Of a stretch of DNA of 64,000 nt, positions 26,610 through 36,058 are shown one piece after another (position 1 is the stretch's first letter; the number at the start of each line of letters is the position of its first letter). Made by a program: the position numbers and the translations under genes. Source of the DNA: Methylotetracoccus oryzae (lineage in GTDB: Bacteria > Pseudomonadota > Gammaproteobacteria > Methylococcales > Methylococcaceae); contig NZ_SRSH01000001.1 of assembly GCF_006175985.1 (NCBI RefSeq), positions 528,853 through 592,852 of the forward strand, read 5' to 3'. Below the pieces are notes generated by a model that made no database searches, was not told the DNA's origin, and saw nothing but the letters and a program-made list of their open reading frames with translations.

Positions 26610-28963
26610 GCCTTACCTCCCTCGGGCACCCTCCGCCCTAACGGTACGGCACCGCCATCGACAGGCTCGTCGTCGGCAGGCGCCTCCAGCGTGAAATAAA
26701 TGGTGGTCCCCTCGCCCGGCGTTGAATCGAGCCAGATCTGGCCACCATGGCGAGTGACGACCTTCTTCGCGATCGTCAGGCCAACGCCGGTGCCCCCACC
26801 GTACGCGTCGCGGCCGTGCAAGCGGCGAAACAGCTCAAAGATGCGCTGCCAGTGCTGCTCGGGGATCCCGATGCCGTTGTCACGCACGAAGAAGACCGGC
26901 GGATGCAGCGCTTGATCGCAGCCGATTTCGACCCACTTCGCAGGTTTGTCGTTGTACTTGATCGCGTTGCCGATCAGGTTGTGCAGCAACTCCGTGACCC
27001 GGATGCGGTCGCACAAAACCGTCGGCAACGGACCCTGCACGCGCACGTCGACGTCCAGCGCCGAGCGGTTGCCCGACCTCAGCATCGCCACGACTTGTAC
27101 GATCAGCTCATCAATGGCCGTCGCCTGCAGATCGAGCTCACTCCGTCCGACCCGCGAATAGTGCAGCAGGGACTCCAGCAAGTCATTCATGCGCTTGGTC
27201 AGCCGGACGATGGTCTCGATCCGCTGCCTGCCTTCCTCCGTCAGCCCGGGTTCGGAGTCCTGCAGAAAGCGTGCGAAATTGCTGATGCCTCGGAGCGGTT
27301 CCTTCAGATCGTGGGACGCGGCGTAGGCGAACGAATCCAGTTCGAGGTTGCTCTTCTCCAGTTCCTCGTTGATCCGGGCCAGCGTTCGGGCCCGCTCGCC
27401 GATCACTTCGACGATCGCGCTGCGCAGCTGGCTGGCATGGTCCACTTCGCAGGTCAGCCACGGGCGCGCGCGGCCGCTTACGGTCTGTTTCCAAAGGGCG
27501 AAGGAGGTGCGGGGTTGCAGCCGAATCTCGCCGTCGGTCTCGCTGACCTCGACGGGTTTACGCGGATCGCCGGCCCAGTTCACTTCCTCGACGGTGGCAG
27601 GCCGGAACCACATCAGATATTCGGCAGCCACATGCGACAGGCGGATGGCCAGCAAACCGGCGCAGCAGGGGCCGAATGCGGCGGCCTCCGGAAAATCGTC
27701 CGTGAGCGCATGGGTCACGTAGCGGCTTTCGCCGCGCTGGGCCAGCCACTCGGCCAGCGCCCTGACAGACGCCTCCGGAGGCGTCTGTCCCAGCAGGCGC
27801 ACCCCCTCCTCGGTCACCACGGCGGCACCGGCGGCATCGATGACGGAAAGCATGTTCGGCTCGGTCCCGGCCAGGGCGTCCTGCACCGTCGCCGCCTTGC
27901 GGATGGCGGCCAGCAGCGCCTCGGTCACACCGTTCAACCGCGCCCGGTAGGCCTGATGGTCTATCGTTTCCTTTTCGCTCAGCAAGAGCGAAACCATGTG
28001 GGCGAAGAACTCGGATGCGAGCCGTATCTCGTACGACACCGCCTTGGGGCTACGGTGGTGCATGCACGAGATCAGGCCCCACAACTTGCCGGCACTTAGC
28101 AAGGTCATGACCAGCGTGGACTGGACGCCCATGTTGCGCAGGTACCCGGTGTACATGACCGATACGCTGCGCGACGACACATAGCTGAGGTCCGTAGGAC
28201 TGCCGGTCTGCGGGTTCAACTCGGGCACCAGCGGCACGGGCACATAGTCGACGTCAGGCAGGTGGCGGACCCAGTTCAGCAGGAACAAACGGCGGGCCGG
28301 CTCAGGGATGTCGCTGGCCGGGTAGTGCAGGCCGAGATAGGGATCCAACCCGGGTTCGAGCGATTCGGCAACCACCTGTCCACTGCCATCCGCGCTGAAG
28401 CGGTAAGCCATGACCCGGTCGAAACCGGTCAAGGCACGAATCTCGTCGACCGCGAGCGACAGGAAGGACTGCAGGGAGGTCGTTTTCTGCAGCCGATTCA
28501 GGACTGCTCTGACGTCGGAGTGTACCTCGGCCGAACGGGCGAGATCGGCAGGCGCGGCAGGTTCGAACTCCAGCAGGAGTGCGTCCGCGGTGCGATGTCC
28601 AAAAACATGGAACGCGGTCTCTTTACCGCACAGATGAGGCACCGACAGCACATGCGACAGCGCATCGTTCAGATCGTCACGCCGGATTCGCTCCCGTAGG
28701 GCAGCCGTTGGGTCCGGGCCCAGTACCGTTTCGACGGACTGTCCGAGCGAGGCCTCCGTTGCGACGCCCAGTATGTCCGAGGTGTTACCGCTGGCCTGCA
28801 GTATGGTCAGCTCGGGCTCCTGCAAAACCAGCAACGCGGCGTGTGGCTGGATTGCACCACACAGATGAATCAGCTCGCGATCGCAATTACTCAGATCGAC
28901 CGCTCCAGCCGTAACGGTTGACGCGCCGGTTTCGGTCGTTGCCTTGGGTGGAGACTCAGTCAT
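26606..28963 (-). CDS. bacteriophytochrome histidine kinase 1
   Basis: The 785-aa protein opens the light-sensing operon. Order: PAS with bilin Cys27 (NCDRELIHLCGAIQPH), GAF with the YPASDIPEPARRLF motif and Tyr in VMAYRF, PHY with WAGDPRKPVE and PRTSFALWKQ tongue motifs, HisKA with His551 (AASHDLKEPLRGISNF), HATPase with NLIGNAIKYN, DNGIGIPEQH and GGGTGVGLTIAKK. The His260-equivalent is Tyr271 (SVMYTGYLRN), and the CHH region reads CMHHRSP with one extra residue. It should covalently bind biliverdin and signal to the response regulator two genes downstream. The ATG at 28963 begins the transcript side of a 298-bp divergent gap. Confidence 0.94.
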   Translation of the reverse strand: MTESPPKATTETGASTVTAGAVDLSNCDRELIHLCGAIQPHAALLVLQEPELTILQASGNTSDILGVATEASLGQSVETVLGPDPTAALRERIRRDDLNDALSHVLSVPHLCGKETAFHVFGHRTADALLLEFEPAAPADLARSAEVHSDVRAVLNRLQKTTSLQSFLSLAVDEIRALTGFDRVMAYRFSADGSGQVVAESLEPGLDPYLGLHYPASDIPEPARRLFLLNWVRHLPDVDYVPVPLVPELNPQTGSPTDLSYVSSRSVSVMYTGYLRNMGVQSTLVMTLLSAGKLWGLISCMHHRSPKAVSYEIRLASEFFAHMVSLLLSEKETIDHQAYRARLNGVTEALLAAIRKAATVQDALAGTEPNMLSVIDAAGAAVVTEEGVRLLGQTPPEASVRALAEWLAQRGESRYVTHALTDDFPEAAAFGPCCAGLLAIRLSHVAAEYLMWFRPATVEEVNWAGDPRKPVEVSETDGEIRLQPRTSFALWKQTVSGRARPWLTCEVDHASQLRSAIVEVIGERARTLARINEELEKSNLELDSFAYAASHDLKEPLRGISNFARFLQDSEPGLTEEGRQRIETIVRLTKRMNDLLESLLHYSRVGRSELDLQATAIDELIVQVVAMLRSGNRSALDVDVRVQGPLPTVLCDRIRVTELLHNLIGNAIKYNDKPAKWVEIGCDQALHPPVFFVRDNGIGIPEQHWQRIFELFRRLHGRDAYGGGTGVGLTIAKKVVTRHGGQIWLDSTPGEGTTIYFTLEAPADDEPVDGGAVPLGRRVPEGGKA

Positions 28964-29261
28964 GGTCCTTTACGAGTTGTTCGATCACAGTCCCGGTGAA
29001 CAACAGAGACTTCCGGTGGTAGACCGGATGCCGCAACATCGGCGATGATCCGTAGTCAGAGATCCTGACCTCGTCGACCGAGCCCCGATGTTTGCACAGG
29101 GATCCGCGCCGTTCAAGCGACAACGTCGAGGCGACCCGGGCGCGACCAAGCTTACCTAAGGCTTTCCCTGGATTATCTTAAAAGACATAGACTGACCGCT
29201 TAGCGCGGTCTGACGCCGTAACCCGTATCCGCATGCCGCCACCAGCGATGAGATCCCCGCT
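28964..29261. other. divergent intergenic region of the light-sensing locus
   Basis: The 298-bp gap separates the phytochrome operon (minus) from the hybrid kinase (plus) and must hold both promoters. A locally AT-richer stretch (about 29150-29200, including GATTATCTTAAAAG) could supply promoter elements, but no confident -35/-10 pair or operator was identified. Confidence 0.45.
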
Positions 29262-31739
29262 GTGAACGCCGTCGCCGAACACCATGCTCCCGCCGTCCTG
29301 ATCATCGACGATTCGCCTGAAGACCGGATCGTCTACCGCTATCAGCTGGAACCGGCGTTTCGCATCCTGGAAGCGGAAAACGCCGCTGAGGGCCTCAGCC
29401 TGTGGGAGGGCTCGCGGCCCGATTGCATCCTGCTCGATTACCGTCTGCCCGACATGGACGGAATCGAAGTGCTCGACGAACTCCACGCGGCCGGTGCCTT
29501 GGGCGACTGTCCTGTCATCCTGCTGACCGGGAACGCCGACACGGAAACGGCCGTGGCGGCGCTGAAGCACGGCGCCATCGACTTTCTCGACAAGTCCCGC
29601 GCCGAGCCCATCGCTCTGCGGCGAGCCATCGCGAATGCCATCGACAAGGCAGCGCTGGAAAAAGAGCTCCATCGACAGCGGGAATGGATCGCGGCGGTGG
29701 TGACCAGCGTCGGCAGTGGCATCATCGCCACCGATCCCAGAGGCTGCGTCAGTTTTCTGAATCGGGCGGCGGAAATCCTGACGGGATGGCCCGAGACGGA
29801 AGCCCTCGGCAAACCTTTGGCCGAGGTATTGACCCTGCTCGACGGCCAGGCCCGCATGATCGGCTTCGACCTGGAATCCGTAGCGCAGCGCAATCAGAAC
29901 GCAGCGTCACGCGTCAGTATGCTGGTGGCGCGTGACGGCCGCGAAACGCCGATCGAACTCAACAGTGCGCCGATCCGCGCGAAAGGCGGCGGTATCCTGG
30001 GGGCCGTGCTGGTCATTAGCGACATCAGCAGCCAGCGCGCGGTCGAGAACGCCCTGAGGGAGAGCGAAAAACGCTTCCGGGACATTGTCTATGCGACCGC
30101 GGACTGGGTCTGGGAAACCGATCGCGAGGGGCGCTACGCCTTTGCGTCCGACAACGTCGAAACGCTGCTCGGGTATCGACCGGAAGAAATCATCGGGCGA
30201 ACCGCCTTCGACCTGATGCCGGCCGGGGAGGTCGAACGCGTCAGGTCGGTGTTCGAACAACTCGCGGTGCTGCGGGCCCCGATCCACAATCTGCCTAACC
30301 AGATGGTGCACAAGGACGGCAGCGTGCGGCACGTGCTGACGAACGGCGTGCCCATCCTGGACACCGCCGGACAGCTCATTGGCTATCGTGGCCTAGACCA
30401 GGATCTCACGGCGCGGCGTTACGCGGAACTGGAATTGGAGCGACACCGTAACCACCTCGAGGAACTGGTCGCGGAGCGGACTGCCGAGCTGGAACGGACC
30501 AATGCCGAGCTCGCCACGGCGAAGATCGCGGCCGAGGCCGCGAACGAGGCGAAAAGCGCATTCCTGGCGACCATGAGCCATGAGATTCGCACACCGATGA
30601 ATGCGATCGTCGGACTCACTCACCTACTGCTGGACCGCGCGCGCGATGCGGGCGACCGGAAGCGGCTGCAGCAGATCGCGGGCGCTGCGGAACACCTGCT
30701 CGGCGTCATCAACGACATCCTGGACGTTTCGAAGATCGACTCGGGCAAGATGGTTCTCGACCGGACCGACGTCAATCTTGTCCAACTGGTGGAGGAGCGC
30801 TGCGAACTGGTGGCGGAGAGGACCCGGACCAAAGGCCTGAGCCTGAGACGGGAGACCGACCCGCGACTGGCTGCGCTGGGGCCCTTGCTCGGTGATCCCA
30901 CCCGGATTTCCCAGGTGCTCCTGAATTTTCTGGGCAATGCCGTCAAGTTCACGGACCGCGGCACTATCACTGTCCGGGCGAGGGTAGCGGAGGATCGCGC
31001 GGACGCGGTGCTGATCCGCATCGAGGTTCAGGATACCGGCATCGGCATCGACACGCGCGACGTCGGGCGGGTCTTCGATGCGTTCGAGCAGGCCGACAAG
31101 TCCGCGACGCGGCGTTTTGGCGGCACGGGCCTGGGTCTGGCAATCAACCGCCGGCTGGCACGGCTGATGGGCGGCGACGTGGGCGTGACGAGCCAGCCGG
31201 GAGTCGGCAGCACGTTCTGGTTCACGGCACTGCTGCCGAAAAGTTCGGCGCGAACCGCGGCTCCGGCCGGGGCGGTCCTACCCCGGAACGATCCGGAATA
31301 CCTCGATCCCGCGGTTGAGTTGGCCCGCCGCCACTCGGGCAAAACCATCCTGCTGGCCGAGGACAACCTGATCAACCGCGAGGTCGCGACCGAACTGCTT
31401 CGCGCGGTGGAACTCAACGTCGAGGTTGCTGAACATGGTGCAGAGGCCGTCGAACGAGCGCGGCGCCAACGCTACGCCGCGGTCCTGATGGACATGCAGA
31501 TGCCCGAGATGGATGGGATGGAGGCTTCGCGGGCCATTCGCCAGCTCCCGCACGGCGACACCGTCCCGATCATCGCAATGACCGCCAATGCCTTCGACGA
31601 GGACCGGGAAAGCTGCTTCGCAGCCGGCATGAACGATTTTCTCGGTAAGCCGGTCAAGCCAACGGTGCTCTACGCGACGCTGCTCAAGTGGCTCGACGAG
31701 GCCGATACAAAGCCGGGGCGAACCAACCACCGCCCCTGA
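29262..31739 (+). CDS. hybrid sensor kinase: REC-PAS-PAS-HisKA-HATPase-REC
   Basis: The 825-aa soluble protein (GTG start; upstream frames close) begins with a receiver domain (Asp59 in LLDYRLPDMDG), then two PAS domains (about 135-255 and 265-385), a coiled-coil linker, HisKA with His440 (ATMSHEIRTPMNAIVGL), HATPase (NFLGNAVKFTD, DTGIGIDTRD, GGTGLGLAINRR) and a terminal receiver (Asp744 in VLMDMQMPEMDG). No membrane segment, so it reads cytosolic or relayed signals. It is divergent from the phytochrome operon. An input receiver plus an output receiver suits an intermediate in a multistep phosphorelay, possibly receiving from the phytochromes (inference from position only). Confidence 0.93.
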   Translation: MNAVAEHHAPAVLIIDDSPEDRIVYRYQLEPAFRILEAENAAEGLSLWEGSRPDCILLDYRLPDMDGIEVLDELHAAGALGDCPVILLTGNADTETAVAALKHGAIDFLDKSRAEPIALRRAIANAIDKAALEKELHRQREWIAAVVTSVGSGIIATDPRGCVSFLNRAAEILTGWPETEALGKPLAEVLTLLDGQARMIGFDLESVAQRNQNAASRVSMLVARDGRETPIELNSAPIRAKGGGILGAVLVISDISSQRAVENALRESEKRFRDIVYATADWVWETDREGRYAFASDNVETLLGYRPEEIIGRTAFDLMPAGEVERVRSVFEQLAVLRAPIHNLPNQMVHKDGSVRHVLTNGVPILDTAGQLIGYRGLDQDLTARRYAELELERHRNHLEELVAERTAELERTNAELATAKIAAEAANEAKSAFLATMSHEIRTPMNAIVGLTHLLLDRARDAGDRKRLQQIAGAAEHLLGVINDILDVSKIDSGKMVLDRTDVNLVQLVEERCELVAERTRTKGLSLRRETDPRLAALGPLLGDPTRISQVLLNFLGNAVKFTDRGTITVRARVAEDRADAVLIRIEVQDTGIGIDTRDVGRVFDAFEQADKSATRRFGGTGLGLAINRRLARLMGGDVGVTSQPGVGSTFWFTALLPKSSARTAAPAGAVLPRNDPEYLDPAVELARRHSGKTILLAEDNLINREVATELLRAVELNVEVAEHGAEAVERARRQRYAAVLMDMQMPEMDGMEASRAIRQLPHGDTVPIIAMTANAFDEDRESCFAAGMNDFLGKPVKPTVLYATLLKWLDEADTKPGRTNHRP

Positions 31740-31741
31740 TC

Positions 31742-32165
31742 AACGCCGATCGCCGAGAGGGCTCCGCGCCTACAACAATACGGCACCATCCTGTAGGAGC
31801 CCGGCCCCCCTGGGCGAACCAGCCACCGCCCTGATCAACACCCCTTCGCCGAGAGGGCTCGGCTCCTACAACAAAACGGCACCATCCTGTAGGAGCCCGG
31901 CCCTCCGGGCGAACCAACCACCGCCTCTGACCAAAGCCCATTCGCCGAGAGGGCTCGGCTCCTACAACAAAACGGCACCATCCTGTAGGAGCCCGGCCCT
32001 CCGGGCGAACCAACCACCGCCCCTGATCAACGCCGATCGCCGAGAGGGCTCCGCGCCTACAACAAAACGGCACCATCCTGCAGGAGCCCAGCCCCCTGGG
32101 CGAACCAACCACCGCCCCAATCAACGCCCATTCGCCGAGAAGGTCGGCCTTTACAACAAAAACGC
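31742..32165 (+). repeat. REP/BIME array 1: about 4 tandem 96-bp units
   Basis: Units start with TGTAGGAGCCCGGCCCTCC at 31792, 31888 and 31984, and TGCAGGAGCCCAGCCCC at 32079, so the period is 95-96 bp. Each unit holds one REP palindrome in plus orientation (stem GCCCGG/CCGGGC), a 25-nt spacer, and a second REP in minus orientation ending GGGCTCGGCTCCTACA. The design TGTAGGAGC-stem-GCGAA is that of Pseudomonas-type REPs, which are mobilised by RAYT transposases. The array begins three bases after the hybrid-kinase stop codon. Confidence 0.9.
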
Positions 32166-32914
32166 ACCGCATGAGTCACTGACAGGGCACAGAGCGGGAC
32201 GAGCCGAACCCAACCCGCCTGATTGTTGCGGTAGCCGCCATTCCCCATGGGATCGCTCGCATAGATCCAAGCCAGCTTTCCGGTAACCCAAACCCACCGA
32301 ATCGCGCCAACCCGCCAGAACCCGAATACGCCGGCATACGGATATTTCCGGCTGACGGCAGCTCACGGCAAAGCCCAGAAAAAGGTCACGGCGGCGACCC
32401 GTAAATCCGGCGATCGGAACCCCCCGACAAACCGGATCACGCCTAACGTTTCGCCCAGTCAGCATGCCTGTGCCTTGTCTGCCGGACATCGAGCCACGAC
32501 ACGAGACCGCTGTCGCGACCGGGTATCCGTGATCCAAGCGATAGCCAACGATGGCATCGGGTGACGGCGACGACACACTCGTGTTGTTCCTGTCTGCCCA
32601 GGTCTCGGCCACTACGTGGAACTACGTATTTACATGGTTTTTGGCGCTGCGTATGGTTCTCGCGCGGAAACCTGCCTCGCCCTGGTTATCCAGGATGACT
32701 AAGGATATCCGCGCCAGATGGTCTTGCTCGCTCGAGCTGACACCTATTGGAAGGCCCATACACGATACACCCGCAACAATAATTGAACAGCCCGAGGCAA
32801 GCGTAGGTAATGTTCCCGCAATAGCGCTCCGTAAAAGCCGGCGTGGTTTCGTTCCAAATCACGGAACGCCTATCTCGTCGATCCAAGTCTCTAGAATCAA
32901 ATGGAGAGAGCAGA
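32166..32914. other. intergenic region, 750 bp, no gene recognised
   Basis: Downstream of the REP array and upstream of the secreted protein gene. Frames on both strands are open for up to 150 codons but lack ribosome sites, signal sequences or recognisable domains. GC content dips toward the 3' end (about 32760-32910), consistent with promoter DNA for the gene at 32915. Confidence 0.45.
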
Positions 32915-33733
32915 ATGAGAACGACACCCGTGACTTTTTGCCTGCTACCCGCCGTGCTGATGGCGGCTTCTACCTGTTGGGGAGGGACGCTGCCGCCCTC
33001 CGCCGCAGTATCGCAAGCCGCCAGAGTCGGACCGGAAACCGTGCGCGCGGCGTCCGCGCAGAGCGCGCACGGGCATTGGAACTCGAACAACAATAGCTAT
33101 GCGCGCCTTTCTGCCCGCTGGTGGCAGTGGGCATACTCCGGAGCCGACGGCAATAACAGCGTGCAGGACACGACCGGCGCACTCTGCGGACTCCGCCAAC
33201 CCAAGGACGACGTCTGGTTCCTGGCCGGCACCTTTGGCGGGCCAGCGGTCGAGCGAAACTGCACGATTCCAGCGGATCGCAAGCTGTTCTATCCAGTGGT
33301 GAATTCCATCTGGACCGATTGTCCGGGAACCGCGGATGAAGCGCTCACCGATCAAGAGGTCAGAGAGATACTGGTCAATTTCACCATCGGGGGCGATCCC
33401 GCCTGCCAGATGAGCAGCACGCTCGATGGCATACCCGTAACCGCATCGGGCATCTCCGTGGTTCGAACCCAATCGCCGAAATTTTCTACTTACCTGCCGA
33501 AGAACAATTTAATCAGGGGTTGCGATGCGAGCGATCCCAACAAGCCGTTGCCGGCTGGAAAGACCGGTAGGCAGATCGCCGAGGGCCATTGGGTCATGCT
33601 GCCACCGCTGCGGCCGGGTAAACATACCCTGACCCTGCATGGTGCTGGCTGCGATGCCAGCCAGGATGGCCTCCCGTTTTTCCAGACGGAAGTTACCTAT
33701 CACCTCAACGTGCGCGCAAAGCCTAAGGACTAA
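32915..33733 (+). CDS. secreted protein of a widespread unassigned family (272 aa)
   Basis: The ATG at 32915 follows GGAGAG with 5-7 bases spacing. A signal peptide (about 23 residues ending TCWGG) precedes a Trp- and Cys-containing domain: LSARWWQWAYSGADGNNS, VWFLAGTFGG, CTIPADRKLFYPVVNSIWTD and GHWVMLPPLRPGKHTLTLHG. This pattern (W-x-W start, DTTGALCG, IPAxxxxFYPVVN) recurs in secreted proteins of unknown function in many bacteria, to my recollection. The five or more Cys probably form disulfides after export. It stands alone between two REP arrays. Function unknown. Confidence 0.75.
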   Translation: MRTTPVTFCLLPAVLMAASTCWGGTLPPSAAVSQAARVGPETVRAASAQSAHGHWNSNNNSYARLSARWWQWAYSGADGNNSVQDTTGALCGLRQPKDDVWFLAGTFGGPAVERNCTIPADRKLFYPVVNSIWTDCPGTADEALTDQEVREILVNFTIGGDPACQMSSTLDGIPVTASGISVVRTQSPKFSTYLPKNNLIRGCDASDPNKPLPAGKTGRQIAEGHWVMLPPLRPGKHTLTLHGAGCDASQDGLPFFQTEVTYHLNVRAKPKD

Positions 33734-33869
33734 TCGCAGATTCAGGACCCGCCGCGCCAGAGACTCGCCTCGGGCGCGGCGGGTTGCCCGCAGAACGAGA
33801 TCGGTGTCCCGCTACAGGACAGCCGACGAGTACGGTTAGAGCCAGCAGCAGGCCCGCGGAAATGGCACC

Positions 33870-34185
33870 CACCTTGCAGGAGCCCGGCCCTCCGGGCGAA
33901 CCAGCCACCTCCCCAATCAACGCCCCTTCGCCGAGAGGGCTTGGCGCCTACATCAAAACGACACCACCTTGTAGGAGCCCGGCCCTCCGGGCGAACCAGC
34001 CACCGCACTGATCAACGCCCCTTCGCCGAGAGGGCTCGGCTCCTACAACAAAACGACACCACCTTGTAGGAGCCCGACCCTCCGGGCGAACCAACCACCG
34101 CACTGATCGACACCCCTTCGTCGAGGGGGCTCGGCTCCTACAACAAAACGACACCACCGCGTAGGAGCCACGCCTACTGGGCGAA
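33870..34185 (+). repeat. REP/BIME array 2: about 3.5 tandem 95-bp units
   Basis: Plus-oriented REPs begin at 33875, 33970, 34065 and 34160 (period 95 bp), each followed by a spacer (CCACCGCACTGATCAACGCC or similar) and a minus-oriented REP (TCGCCGAGAGGGCTCGGCTC). The last unit is degenerate (CGTAGGAGCCACGCCTACTGG). Unit sequence is nearly the same as array 1 but with a different inter-unit linker (AACGACACCACCT). Confidence 0.9.
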
Positions 34186-34203
34186 TACACGACGGACCAA
34201 ACC

Positions 34204-34647
34204 TCAGAACGACTCGAACTTGTTCAGGTCGATGCCCGGCACCTGCTCAAACACCTGAATCATCGAATCACGGTCGCACCCATCGACGATCATCGGCAAG
34301 CCGACGATCAGCGCCAGCTGCTCGGCTTCGTGCGCGACGCGCTGATGCACCAGCGACGACGCAACATACTGCTGCCAGTAATCGAGACTTTGCGGACCGA
34401 CGGTCGCAAAATGCCACAGCGTATCGAGCACCACCGGATGGTGCACCCGCGGGCCCCGCTTGCCGCCATGGATCAGGTCGGGCACGTTCTGCGGTTCGCC
34501 CCTCAGTATCTCCGTGTAGCGCACCAGTGCCCGGGCGAGGCTATGCACGTCGGTCGTCGTGTACACCTCGACCTCATCGGGAAAATTCGGCATGTCGGGC
34601 AGCAGTCCTTCGCGGAAATACCGCCCCAGATCGATGGTCTTGCTCAT
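34204..34647 (-). CDS. unassigned soluble protein (147 aa)
   Basis: The ATG at 34647 has a full AGGAGG, but 11-12 bases upstream, slightly far. The product is acidic and soluble, starting MSKTIDLGRYFREGLLPDMP; later segments include VHHPVVLDTLWHFATVGP and VAHEAEQLALIVGLPMIVDG. No signal peptide, membrane helix or domain that I recognise. It is bounded downstream by REP array 2 and upstream by a 314-bp gap. Composition and codon use look like a genuine gene. Confidence 0.65.
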   Translation of the reverse strand: MSKTIDLGRYFREGLLPDMPNFPDEVEVYTTTDVHSLARALVRYTEILRGEPQNVPDLIHGGKRGPRVHHPVVLDTLWHFATVGPQSLDYWQQYVASSLVHQRVAHEAEQLALIVGLPMIVDGCDRDSMIQVFEQVPGIDLNKFESF

Positions 34648-34961
34648 TTTCCGATGAACCTCCTGAATGAATGAGGACGGAACGGGAAGCCGCTTCGGTC
34701 AACCCCCGGCCTGCTCTTATAGTTTTTGTTTACCCGCCATCTGGACGCATCACACAAGCACAGCGACCGACCTAAACGATCCCCCCGCTGCCGCGCGCAC
34801 CTGAAACGAACGTCCGAATCGATGGTAGCTCATGGCCGACGCCAGCGAAAGGCGACGGCATCGGCAGGCCTGCGATGAGCCCGCCCTTGTGGCCTGGACC
34901 GCCGGACCCGCGTCATCGCTTTCGGCTAGAATGGTGATCCGACTTCATGAGGTGAACGGTC
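34648..34961. other. intergenic region, divergent
   Basis: It separates the unassigned 147-aa protein (minus) from the Uma2 gene (plus). An AT-rich spot (CTTATAGTTTTTGTTTACC near 34715) may contain a minus-strand -10 (TATAAG), but the matching -35 is not obvious. Confidence 0.4.
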
Positions 34962-35555
34962 ATGGGCCTCGCACTGCGCGATCACGAACGCCACACCTAT
35001 GGCGACTACCTGCACTGGCCGGACGATGTCCGGTACGAACTGATCGACGGCGACGCCTACCTGATGGCGCCGGCGCCGACGCTCGATCATCAGGAGGTGG
35101 CCGGTGAAATTTTCCGCCAGCTGGCAAACTTCCTCGTCGGCAAACCTTGCCGCGCCTTCATCGCGCCGGTCGACGTTCGGCTCCCGAAGGGGGACGAGGG
35201 AGATGAACAGATCGACACGGTCGTGCAGCCCGACGTGCTGGTCGTCTGCGATAAGTCGAAACTCGACCGCCGCGGCGTTCGGGGCGCCCCGGATCTGGTC
35301 GTCGAAGTGCTGTCGCCATCCACTGCCAGTCACGATCAACTCCTGAAACGCGCGGTCTACGAGCGCGCCGGCGTGCAGGAATACTGGCTGGTCCACCCGA
35401 CGGACCGTGTAATCTCGGTCTACCGGCTGAACGGAAGCGAATACGGTAAGCCGGAGATCTACGAGATGAAGGGAACCACTCCGGTCGGCGTGCTGGCCGG
35501 CGTGTCGATCGGTTGGGACGACCTTGCGGAGCGTCTGCCCAAGCCGGAACTCTGA
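34962..35555 (+). CDS. Uma2-family (DUF820) PD-(D/E)XK endonuclease-like protein
   Basis: The 197-aa protein follows AGGTGA with good spacing. It shows the Uma2 core: RYELIDGDAYLMAPAPTLDH near residue 25, the catalytic Asp strand VVQPDVLVVCDKSKL, and LVVEVLSPSTASHDQLLKR with the E-x-S/K continuation, then YERAGVQEYWLVHPTDRVIS. Uma2 proteins have the restriction-endonuclease fold and are expanded in some genomes; their biological job is unclear. It sits in the repeat-rich accessory region between two REP arrays. Confidence 0.9.
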   Translation: MGLALRDHERHTYGDYLHWPDDVRYELIDGDAYLMAPAPTLDHQEVAGEIFRQLANFLVGKPCRAFIAPVDVRLPKGDEGDEQIDTVVQPDVLVVCDKSKLDRRGVRGAPDLVVEVLSPSTASHDQLLKRAVYERAGVQEYWLVHPTDRVISVYRLNGSEYGKPEIYEMKGTTPVGVLAGVSIGWDDLAERLPKPEL

Positions 35556-35572
35556 GACCACCTCTGGACTAC

Positions 35573-36045
35573 CCTGTAGGAACCCAGCCCCCTGGGCGAA
35601 CCAACCACCGCACCAACCAACACCGCTTCGCCGAGAGGGCTCGGCTCCTACCAAAAACCGTTGCCCACCCTGTAGGAGCCCAGCCCCCCTGGGCGAACAG
35701 TCCACCGCCCCAATCAACGCCGCTTCGCCGCGAGGGCTCGGCTCCTACGAAAAACCGCTGCCCACCCTGTAGGAGCCCAGCCCCCTGGGCGAACCAACCA
35801 CCGCCCCGATCAACGACCCATCGCCGTGAGGGCTCGGCTCCTACCAAAAACCGCTGCCCACTCTGTAGGAGCCCAGCCCCCTGGGCGAACCAACCACCAC
35901 CCCGATCAACGCCGCTTCGCCGAGAGGGCTCGGCTCCTACCAAAAACCGCTGCCCACCCTGTAGGAGCCCAGCCCCCTGGGCGAACAGACCGCCTCCACA
36001 ATCAACGACCCATCGCCGAGAGGGCTCGGCTCCTACCAAAAACCC
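35573..36045 (+). repeat. REP/BIME array 3: 5 tandem 96-bp units
   Basis: Plus-oriented REPs begin at 35575, 35671, 35768, 35864 and 35960, a regular 96-97 bp period. Here the REP stem is mainly the variant GCCCAGCCCCCTGGGCGAA instead of the Cys-rich CCGGCCC form, and the linker is AAAAACCGCTGCCCAC. The array fills the gap between the convergent Uma2 gene and the next minus-strand gene, so it may also act as a bidirectional transcription barrier. Confidence 0.92.
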
Positions 36046-36058
36046 GGCGTGGCGGCGC

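Noticed and set aside
24408..28099. 591- and 450-codon plus-strand frames opposite the phytochrome genes
   Set aside because: Antisense shadows; the minus strand carries unmistakable phytochrome kinase domains.
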